Assembly: GCA_947449515.1 (NCBI GenBank)
Contig: CANFSD010000052.1
Location: 1-9,298 of the forward strand
DNA from: Bacteroidota bacterium
Lineage (GTDB): Bacteria; Bacteroidota; Bacteroidia; UKL13-3
DNA length: 9,298 bases
Direction of reading: 5' to 3'
The notes beneath the pieces were generated by a model. That model was given only the letters and a program-made list of their open reading frames with translations, made no database searches and had not been told where the DNA came from. Below are positions 1-4,838 of the stretch, piece after piece. How positions within the stretch are numbered: position 1 is the first letter of the stretch; each line of letters opens with the position of its first letter. The position numbers were made by a program, and so were the translations under genes.

Positions 1-1
1 G

Positions 2-697
2 GAAGAAGGCTTATTGGGTTCGCATTATTTTGTTGACCATCCTACTTTTCCATTAGAGAAAATTGACTACATGATTAACATGGATATGGTGGGCAGATTA
101 GATACCGTAAAAAATTCTTTTTCAATTAGCGGTACTGGAACATCTCCAAGATGGGACAGTATTTTACCTAGCATTCACCAAGATTCATTGCATGTAAAGT
201 ATGATGCCAGCGGAACAGGAGCAAGCGATCATACCAGTTTCTATAATGTGGGGGTGCCTGTTTTGCATTTCTTTACAGGCAACCACAGTGATTACCACAA
301 ACCAAGTGACGATTGGGAATTGATTAATTTTAAAGGTGAATTACAAATTATTAAATACATCTATAAAGTAGTTGGTACATTAGACAAACAAAGCAAATTG
401 GGTTTTAGCAAAACCAAAGAAGCTACAACCAGTAGTTCAAATTTTAAGGTTACCTTAGGCATTATGCCCGATTATTTATTTGAAGGCAAGGGTTTAAAAA
501 TTGACGGCACCACAGATGGAAAACCCGCTGCCATAGCAGGCTTGAAGCGAGGTGATATTATTATTCAATTAGACCAATACCTCATTGGGGGCATGGAAGA
601 TTATATGAAAACACTAGGGAAATTGGAGAAAGGAATGAAAACCAAAGTGAAGATTTTACGTGCAGGGAAAGAGGAGGTTTTTGATATTACTTTGTAA
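2..697 (+). CDS. M28-family zinc metallopeptidase with C-terminal PDZ domain (5' end outside window)
   Basis: This is the C-terminal 231 residues of an M28 (aminopeptidase-like) metallopeptidase, probably exported and acting on peptides in the periplasm or outside; the N-terminus and any signal peptide lie upstream. The frame is open from base 2, so a TTG at 14 is not the true start. Visible M28 landmarks in order are EEGLLGSHYF (residues 1-10; the Glu pair supplies the catalytic base and a zinc ligand in the family), NMDMVGR (about residue 27; Asp zinc ligand), ASDHTSFYNVGVPVLHF, and YHKPSDD (His zinc ligand). Residues from about 150 to the end form a PDZ domain with LGIMPDY and GLKRGDIIIQL, a common add-on in Bacteroidota M28 enzymes. 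The next gene is 175 nt away across a repeat-bearing gap, so it is probably not in the same operon. The family is secure; the substrate is unknown. Confidence 0.93.
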   Translation, partial: EEGLLGSHYFVDHPTFPLEKIDYMINMDMVGRLDTVKNSFSISGTGTSPRWDSILPSIHQDSLHVKYDASGTGASDHTSFYNVGVPVLHFFTGNHSDYHKPSDDWELINFKGELQIIKYIYKVVGTLDKQSKLGFSKTKEATTSSSNFKVTLGIMPDYLFEGKGLKIDGTTDGKPAAIAGLKRGDIIIQLDQYLIGGMEDYMKTLGKLEKGMKTKVKILRAGKEEVFDITL

Positions 698-708
698 AAA
701 TAAAGGAT

Positions 709-739
709 GCTTGCCCAACGAAGCTTTAGCGTAGGTGGG
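709..739. repeat. Hairpin-forming dispersed repeat, CGAAGCTTTAGCG type
   Basis: This short element lies 11 nt after the peptidase stop codon. CCCA at 714-717 pairs with TGGG at 736-739 and ACG at 718-720 with CGT at 730-732, leaving a 3-nt bulge and a loop that contains a HindIII site. The core resembles the 'GAAGCTTTAGCG' repeats that I recall scattered between genes in Bacteroidota and some other phyla; that resemblance is from memory. No T-run follows, so it is not a classical intrinsic terminator, although it could protect the 3' end of the peptidase mRNA. Confidence 0.5.
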
Positions 740-837
740 AATGATGATTTTGTTTTAGAAACATTGTTGGTTGGGGGTAATTTTTTAAACACAAAGGGCA
801 TGAAGGAAAACAAAGTTTTTTTTCAGTCTAAAAAAAG

Positions 838-862
838 CATGGACTATCGACCATGGACCATC
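838..862 (-). repeat. Heptameric tandem repeat, GTCVATR family, copy 1
   Basis: On the minus strand this reads as three 7-nt units of consensus GTCVATR plus part of a fourth. A 19-nt core (838-856) is an exact reverse complement of 4742-4760 in the gap between ftsZ and the radical SAM gene. CATGG (838-842) and CCATG (851-855) form a small hairpin with an 8-nt loop. It ends 10 nt before the hutD-like start codon, so it would be in the 5' leader of that gene. The rest of the 698-872 gap shows only an A/T-rich stretch (T8 and A7 runs at 816-836) and no credible gene. Confidence 0.75.
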
Positions 863-872
863 TAATTAAAAT

Positions 873-1463
873 ATGAAGGCAAAAATTCTAAAGGCAAAAG
901 ATTACAGCTATAGTGATTGGGCGGGTGGAAGTACGCAGCAATTATTGCTATTGCCGGGAGATGCAAGTTTTGCGAAGCGTGATTTTGAATTGCGAATTAG
1001 CAAAGCCACCATAAAGGCAGCAAAATCTACCTTTACCTTATTGCCTGGAATAAATAGAAATTTGCTTTTACTCAGTGGGCAAACCATGTTACATAGCAAT
1101 AAAGAATTGCCTCAACTATTATTGCCTGGTTCGGAAATAAACTTTAGTGGCAGCGATCAAATTACCTGCCAAGGAAGCGGTAGTGATTTTAATGTAATGT
1201 ATGCCGGAGAAGGCCATGTATCGTCACAATTTCTGCAGTTTAAGAAATCAAATATTTTGCATTTTACAACTTATGCTGTTGGACAAATATTATTTATTTA
1301 CGCCAATCTGGGCAGTTTGAAAATTGAAATAGACCAAGATAAATTTGAATTGAGAGAAGACCAAAGTTTATTTATTCCTTCCTTAATGGCTAAAAAAGAA
1401 TTGCGCATTGCAGCGAACAAAAACAGCAATGCGGTGTTATCAGAAATATGGTTGGATAGATAA
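873..1463 (+). CDS. HutD/Ves family protein (cupin fold)
   Basis: A 196-residue protein of the HutD/Ves family, a small bicupin-like family without an established biochemical role. HutD is named for its place in histidine-utilisation operons, and Ves in E. coli is linked to cold response. Family signatures are visible: an N-terminal WAGGSTQQLLLLP (from residue 16, the family's 'W-x-G-G-x-T-x-x-hydrophobic-P' pattern), FELRISKA (about 38-45), the strongly conserved LPGINRNLLLLSG (57-69), and DFNVMY near residue 105. The ATG at 873 gives a normal length and is preceded by an A/T-rich leader with no Shine-Dalgarno sequence, as usual in this phylum. It is followed after 3 nt by the SprT-like gene, so the two are surely cotranscribed. 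No hut genes are nearby, so a role in histidine breakdown is not supported here. It is likely cytoplasmic, as no signal peptide is seen. Confidence 0.85.
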   Translation: MKAKILKAKDYSYSDWAGGSTQQLLLLPGDASFAKRDFELRISKATIKAAKSTFTLLPGINRNLLLLSGQTMLHSNKELPQLLLPGSEINFSGSDQITCQGSGSDFNVMYAGEGHVSSQFLQFKKSNILHFTTYAVGQILFIYANLGSLKIEIDQDKFELREDQSLFIPSLMAKKELRIAANKNSNAVLSEIWLDR

Positions 1464-1466
1464 AAA

Positions 1467-2123
1467 ATGAGCACCAAAATTTTTGAAACTTTAAGTGAAC
1501 AGCAGCAAGCACACAAGAACCAATTGGTGAAAGTGCTGGCCGAATACCTGCCAGAAAACGCCTTGAGTTTATGTGCAGAGCTCATTATGTTGCACCGTTT
1601 GCACCTGCACATTGAAGTAGAGCGCAAAGGTCGTTATGGCGATTATACGCCCCACTCGGGCAAGGGTTCACGCATAAGCATCAACCATAACTTAAGTCCA
1701 TACGAGTTTCTAATAACCTTTATACATGAGTTGGCTCACCATACAACTTTTCTAAAGTATGGTAACCGCCATGAACCTCATGGAACAGAATGGAAAAGTG
1801 AATTTAAGATTTGCATGCGCCCATTTTTTGAATTGGAAATTTTCCCTTACGACCTCAAAGCTATTTTGGCAAAGCACATGCAAAACCCCAAATATTCGCA
1901 ATCTGCGGATGTAAAGCTCTTGCAAGTTTTGAGGAAGTACGACCATAGCAAAAAAGATATATTAACCTTGGCACAATTGGCAGATGGCACAGTTTTTATG
2001 ATGAAAAAAGACCCCACTCCCATGCGCCGCCTCAATAAATTACGCACCTATATTTTATGTGAAAGTTTGGATGGCAAGCATAAATACCGCGTGCACAGTA
2101 TGGTGGAGGTTGTTGTTTTTTAA
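1467..2123 (+). CDS. SprT-like zinc metalloprotein
   Basis: A 218-residue protein of the SprT/Spartan-like family. The metal site is clear: HELAH at residues 87-91 (two His ligands and the catalytic Glu) and a third His at 105 within PHGTEW. The family includes eukaryotic Spartan, which degrades DNA-protein crosslinks; bacterial SprT proteins are poorly characterised, so a repair role here is only an inference. The C-terminal part (about 160-218; ADGTVFMM, YILCESLDGKHKYRVHS) lacks the paired CxxC zinc ribbon of E. coli-type SprT and looks like a small beta domain common in Bacteroidota homologues. The ATG lies 3 nt after the stop of the HutD-like gene, which supports this start and cotranscription. 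No signal peptide is seen, so it is likely cytoplasmic. A heptameric repeat begins directly after its stop codon. Confidence 0.88.
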   Translation: MSTKIFETLSEQQQAHKNQLVKVLAEYLPENALSLCAELIMLHRLHLHIEVERKGRYGDYTPHSGKGSRISINHNLSPYEFLITFIHELAHHTTFLKYGNRHEPHGTEWKSEFKICMRPFFELEIFPYDLKAILAKHMQNPKYSQSADVKLLQVLRKYDHSKKDILTLAQLADGTVFMMKKDPTPMRRLNKLRTYILCESLDGKHKYRVHSMVEVVVF

Positions 2124-2151
2124 GAAGCGAGAGACGAGAAGCGAGAACCAA
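2124..2151 (+). repeat. Heptameric tandem repeat, GARRCGA family
   Basis: Three 7-nt units (2124-2130, 2131-2137, 2138-2144) fit the consensus GARRCGA, with a decayed fourth unit to 2151. Units 1 and 3 are identical. The tract begins at the first base after the sprT-like stop codon. Confidence 0.7.
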
Positions 2152-2156
2152 ATTAA

Positions 2157-2184
2157 GAGTCCAGAATCCAGATACCAGAATTAT
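2157..2184 (+). repeat. Heptameric tandem repeat, GANNCCA family
   Basis: Three 7-nt units (2157-2163, 2164-2170, 2171-2177) fit GANNCCA (GAGTCCA, GAATCCA, GATACCA), with a decayed fourth unit to 2184. It lies 5 nt after the preceding heptamer tract but has a different unit sequence. Together they fill the first third of the 195-nt gap between the SprT-like gene and mrp. Confidence 0.65.
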
Positions 2185-2200
2185 TATCCTTAAAAGAAAA

Positions 2201-2226
2201 ATGGTTCGGCAGGCTCACCGTGACGG
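2201..2226 (+). repeat. Probable dispersed repeat, GGTTCGGCAGGCTCACC type
   Basis: A comparatively GC-rich island of 26 nt within AT-rich intergenic DNA. It contains GGTTCGGCAGGCTCACC, a string that I recall as an interspersed repeat in flavobacterial and related genomes (from memory, not searched). It occurs only once in this window, so repeat status cannot be shown here. The rest of the gap to 2318 is AT-rich leader sequence of mrp; I found no convincing promoter pair in it. Confidence 0.4.
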
Positions 2227-2318
2227 GATAAGCATTTGGCTTTCTTAAACCTGAATTTTATCAGCAAGGTTCAATAATTAAAATTAAAGCCCCATATTTG
2301 CTTTGATAATTTAAAGAA

Positions 2319-3401
2319 ATGGAAAAAAGCGATATTCTAAAGGCCTTGAGCACGGTGCAGGAGCCTGATTTAAAGAAAGATTTAGTGAGCCTGAACATGA
2401 TTCAGGATATTGAAATCGACGGTAATTTGGTAAGTTTTAAAGTAGTTTTAACTACACCCGCTTGCCCAATGAAGGAGAAAATTGAAAAGGATTGTATCAA
2501 TGCCATCCTTAAATTGGTTTCGGATCAAGCCGTAGTTAAAATTGAAATGACGGCCAATGTAACCAGTAACCGAAGCGACAAACTTACCTTACCCAATGTA
2601 AAAAATATTATTGCCGTTGCCAGTGGTAAAGGTGGCGTAGGTAAATCAAGCGTGGCGTCTAACTTGGCTATTGCCTTAGCAGCCAAAGGTGCAAAGGTTG
2701 GTTTATTAGATGCAGATATTCATGGTCCTTCTGTGCCAATGATGTTTGGAGTGATGCACGAACAACCTTTGATGCGCAATGTAGATGGCAAAGAGTTAAT
2801 GGTACCAATTGAAAAATATGGCGTTAAATTATTATCAATAGGCTTTTTAATTAAACCAGAACAAGCGGTTGTATGGCGTGGACCAATGGTTTCATCGGCC
2901 TTACGCCAATTTGTAAATGATACTGATTGGGGCGATTTAGATTACTTAATTTTGGATTTACCTCCAGGAACTGGTGATGTACATTTAACCATGGTACAAA
3001 TTGTGCCATTAACAGGTGTAGTAATGGTTACCACTCCACAGGCCATTGCCTTGGCAGATGCCTATAAAGCAGCAACCATGTTTGGCATGACAGGTGTAAA
3101 AGTGCCTATTTTGGGCATTGTAGAGAACATGGCATATTTTACACCGGCAGAATTACCAGACAACAAATACCATATTTTTGGCTACGGCGGAGGCAAAACC
3201 ATGTCGAATGAATTGCAAGTACCCTTTTTAGGTGAGGTGCCAATTTTTATGAGTGTGCGTGAAGGTGGCGACACTGGCGCTCCTGCAGCCACTATTGACG
3301 GATCACCGGCACAAAAGGTTTTCTCCCAAATAGCTGAAAAAGTTGCCCAACAAATTGCTGTATTAAACGCTACCCCTAAAGAAGAAGTAGCAAACGCATA
3401 A
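2319..3401 (+). CDS. mrp: Mrp/ApbC family iron-sulfur cluster carrier ATPase
   Basis: A 360-residue P-loop ATPase of the Mrp/NBP35/ApbC family, which binds and transfers Fe-S clusters to target apoproteins in the cytoplasm. An N-terminal MIP18 (DUF59) domain spans about residues 1-85. The deviant Walker A motif GKGGVGKS is at 103-110, DADIHGPS at 131-138, and the Walker B/switch region DLPPGTGD at 213-220. The length is usual for the fused MIP18-Mrp form. The family's C-terminal CxxC, which holds the bridging cluster, is absent: after VENMAYF (268-274) comes TPAELPDNK. The only cysteines are C49 and C59 in the MIP18 domain. I recall the same replacement in other Bacteroidota homologues. The nfu gene follows after 68 nt, which fits an Fe-S role. 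The ATG at 2319 gives the full MIP18 domain. The fold is certain; the cluster-binding mode is open. Confidence 0.93.
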   Translation: MEKSDILKALSTVQEPDLKKDLVSLNMIQDIEIDGNLVSFKVVLTTPACPMKEKIEKDCINAILKLVSDQAVVKIEMTANVTSNRSDKLTLPNVKNIIAVASGKGGVGKSSVASNLAIALAAKGAKVGLLDADIHGPSVPMMFGVMHEQPLMRNVDGKELMVPIEKYGVKLLSIGFLIKPEQAVVWRGPMVSSALRQFVNDTDWGDLDYLILDLPPGTGDVHLTMVQIVPLTGVVMVTTPQAIALADAYKAATMFGMTGVKVPILGIVENMAYFTPAELPDNKYHIFGYGGGKTMSNELQVPFLGEVPIFMSVREGGDTGAPAATIDGSPAQKVFSQIAEKVAQQIAVLNATPKEEVANA

Positions 3402-3406
3402 AGAAT

Positions 3407-3456
3407 AGGATTTTGGCTGTGCATCAAATTTTACATGCACAGCCAAAAGAAATCCT
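3407..3456 (+). terminator. Long hairpin between mrp and nfu; candidate intrinsic terminator or attenuator
   Basis: A perfect 14-bp inverted repeat, TTTTGGCTGTGCAT at 3411-3424 and its complement at 3435-3448, is separated by a 10-nt loop. The pairing extends outward: AGGAT (3407-3411) can pair with ATCCT (3452-3456) across a small bulge, and three more A-T pairs (3404-3406 with 3458-3460) are possible past one bulged base. It begins a few bases after the mrp stop codon and is followed by a U-rich stretch up to about 3462. It ends about 13 nt before the nfu ATG. The inverted repeat is certain; whether it stops transcription, tunes nfu, or protects the mrp 3' end is inference. Confidence 0.6.
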
Positions 3457-3469
3457 TATTTTCGAAACA

Positions 3470-3706
3470 ATGAATCCGGAATTAATAGAAAAAATAGAAA
3501 TCGCTTTGAATGGCATGCGCCCGTTTTTGCAGGCCGATGGCGGTGATGTGGAGTTGGTAGAATTAACAGAAGAAATGGAGCTTAAATTGCGCTTAGTTGG
3601 CAATTGCAGCAATTGCAGCATGAGCAGCATGACCATGAAAGCCGGCATTGAAAGTGGCATCAGAAACGCCTTGCCAGAAATCTTAAAAGTAACTGCAGTT
3701 GAATAG
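3470..3706 (+). CDS. NifU C-terminal-domain protein, Nfu-type Fe-S scaffold/carrier
   Basis: A 78-residue stand-alone Nfu domain. NfuA-type domains hold a [4Fe-4S] cluster between two monomers and hand it to apoproteins. Visible features are the conserved MRPFLQADGGDVELVEL (residues 16-32) and the cluster-binding CSNC (C46 and C49), followed by the family's SxxTMKAGIES stretch. The ATG at 3470 starts directly at the domain (MNPELIEKIE); an earlier in-frame TTG at 3413 lies inside the hairpin and would add unrelated residues, so I reject it. It sits 68 nt after mrp, which suggests shared function and possibly shared transcription modulated by the hairpin. Its TAG stop touches the stop codon of the convergent radical SAM gene. 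It has no A-type or degenerate N-terminal domain as in E. coli NfuA; short forms are common in Bacteroidota. Confidence 0.92.
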   Translation: MNPELIEKIEIALNGMRPFLQADGGDVELVELTEEMELKLRLVGNCSNCSMSSMTMKAGIESGIRNALPEILKVTAVE

Positions 3707-4726
3707 TTAGGCCCAAACTTTGGTGCCTTCGGTGCAATTGGTGCAAATATCTATTTCTTTTCTCGACTTCAGAATGGCGCCTCTAAAGGCCTGGTAATTT
3801 TCTCCATGCCAAACGCTTTCAAAATTATCTTTACTGATATCACCAAATTGATGCGTGGCATCCTTATCAAAACAGCAGGGTACCACCAAACCATCCCAAG
3901 TTACTACACTCCCGCGCCATAAGCGCCAACATTGGTTCAATAAATCATTCTTAATTTCGTAGCCTTTTTCGGTTTTCTTGTACCTGCTCAGCTCCTCATT
4001 TTCAGGAATCAATTCATCGGTATTTTGGTAATCATAGATCTGAGCCGTTTTTATTCCCAACTCATCTACCCCTATTTCTTTGGCCAATTTTTTAAGTTCC
4101 GGAATTTGGTGTTCGTTGTGTTTAAAGGCAATGAATTGCCAAATAATATGCGGTGTAGATTTGCCTAATTCCTTCTTCCACTTAACCAAGTTTTTGGTTC
4201 CCTCCAACACCTTTTCCAAATTGCCACCACGGCGGTATTTTTCGTAGGTTTCTTGGGTAATACCATCCACTGAAATAATAAGTCTATCGAGGCCAGACTC
4301 AATGGTTGCTTTGGCCATTTCATCTGTAAAATAATGTGCGTTGCTAGAGGTTGCAGTATAAATATTTTTGGCTGCAGCCACTTTTACAAATTCCAAAAAC
4401 TGCTTATTTAAAAATGGTTCGCCTTGAAAATACAAAATGAGGTAAACCAAATTGGGATGCAATTCATCGATGATCTTTTTGTACAAAGGCAAATCCAACA
4501 TACCCGTATTGCGAGAGAATTCTCTCAAACCACTTGGGCATTGCGGACAACGTAAATTACAGCTTGTAGTGGGCTCAATTTCCATTACCATTGGCATTCC
4601 CCAATGAATGGGTTTGCGCATCACACGACTCACCAAATAACTCGCATACAATAAAAAAGCATTCCCTAGCCTTTTGGCATCTAGCTTAGAAATAAAATTA
4701 ATGCCATCAGTTATGTTGCGGTTCAT
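3707..4726 (-). CDS. Radical SAM protein with C-terminal SPASM-like cysteine region
   Basis: A 339-residue radical SAM enzyme. The cluster motif CNLRCPQC (C56, C60, C63; CX3CX2C) binds the [4Fe-4S] that cleaves S-adenosylmethionine. GEPFLN near residue 102, ATSSNA and LIISVDG fit the core barrel. The C-terminal region has further cysteines at 266, 284, 285, 328 and 331 (VVPCCFDKD, ICTNCTEG), a SPASM-like arrangement for an auxiliary Fe-S cluster. SPASM enzymes modify peptides, proteins or other substrates, but no precursor peptide gene or recognisable partner is adjacent, so the substrate is unknown. The first ~45 residues precede the barrel and include a hydrophobic stretch (LGNAFLLYASYLV) that may contact membrane. 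The gene follows ftsZ on the same strand across a 112-nt repeat-filled gap and ends exactly against the nfu stop codon. Depending on Fe-S delivery, the neighbouring mrp and nfu may matter for it, but that is conjecture. Confidence 0.88.
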   Translation of the reverse strand: MNRNITDGINFISKLDAKRLGNAFLLYASYLVSRVMRKPIHWGMPMVMEIEPTTSCNLRCPQCPSGLREFSRNTGMLDLPLYKKIIDELHPNLVYLILYFQGEPFLNKQFLEFVKVAAAKNIYTATSSNAHYFTDEMAKATIESGLDRLIISVDGITQETYEKYRRGGNLEKVLEGTKNLVKWKKELGKSTPHIIWQFIAFKHNEHQIPELKKLAKEIGVDELGIKTAQIYDYQNTDELIPENEELSRYKKTEKGYEIKNDLLNQCWRLWRGSVVTWDGLVVPCCFDKDATHQFGDISKDNFESVWHGENYQAFRGAILKSRKEIDICTNCTEGTKVWA

Positions 4727-4739
4727 GCTTATTTAGAAA

Positions 4740-4767
4740 GACCATGGTCGATAGTCCATGGTCCATG
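4740..4767 (+). repeat. Heptameric tandem repeat, GTCVATR family, copy 2, with hairpin
   Basis: Four 7-nt units at 4740-4746, 4747-4753, 4754-4760 and 4761-4767; the first has GAC instead of GTC. GACCATGG (4740-4747) and CCATGGTC (4756-4763) are perfect inverted repeats around an 8-nt loop. On the minus strand the stem is followed by TTTCT, 13 nt before the radical SAM start codon, so it could act as a weak terminator of the division cluster or as a 5' leader structure of the radical SAM mRNA. It shares 19 nt with 838-856 in reverse orientation. Confidence 0.8.
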
Positions 4768-4784
4768 GGTTTGTTGGTTTAAAA

Positions 4785-4819
4785 GTCAATGGTCGATGGT
4801 CAATGGTCGATAGTCCATG
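4785..4819 (+). repeat. Heptameric tandem repeat, GTCVATR family, copy 3
   Basis: Five contiguous 7-nt units at 4785-4791, 4792-4798, 4799-4805, 4806-4812 and 4813-4819, all fitting GTCVATR. The variable third-from-left base cycles A, G, A, G, C. The last two and a half units (4803-4819) repeat the core of copy 2. With copy 2, these tracts make up more than half of the 112 nt between ftsZ and the radical SAM gene. Confidence 0.8.
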
Positions 4820-4838
4820 TACTGTCACCTAGATTCGC

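Noticed and set aside
816..836. T8 and A7 runs before the HutD-like gene as an intrinsic terminator
   Set aside because: The stem would be purely A-T with a 6-nt loop and no U-tract after it.
800..865. Possible 21-residue ORF from ATG at 800 to TAA at 863
   Set aside because: It runs through a T8/A7 stretch and into the heptameric repeat, has no sign of conservation, and its ending is made by the repeat itself.
1298..1627. Minus-strand 109-residue open frame across the HutD-like/SprT-like junction
   Set aside because: It overlaps two well-supported genes on the opposite strand and has no recognisable domain or leader.
2275..2305. Bacteroidota-type promoter (TTTG, 19 nt, TAnnTTTG) upstream of mrp
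   Set aside because: TTGCTTTG at 2298-2305 is one base off the -7 consensus, but no TTTG-like -33 element lies at the right distance.
3413..3469. N-terminal extension of Nfu starting at TTG 3413
   Set aside because: The extra 19 residues are encoded by the hairpin sequence and do not belong to the Nfu domain; the ATG at 3470 starts exactly at the domain.
3691..3700. Palindrome AACTGCAGTT at the end of nfu
   Set aside because: It is a 10-nt palindrome inside coding sequence with no loop, and such lengths are expected by chance in 9 kb.
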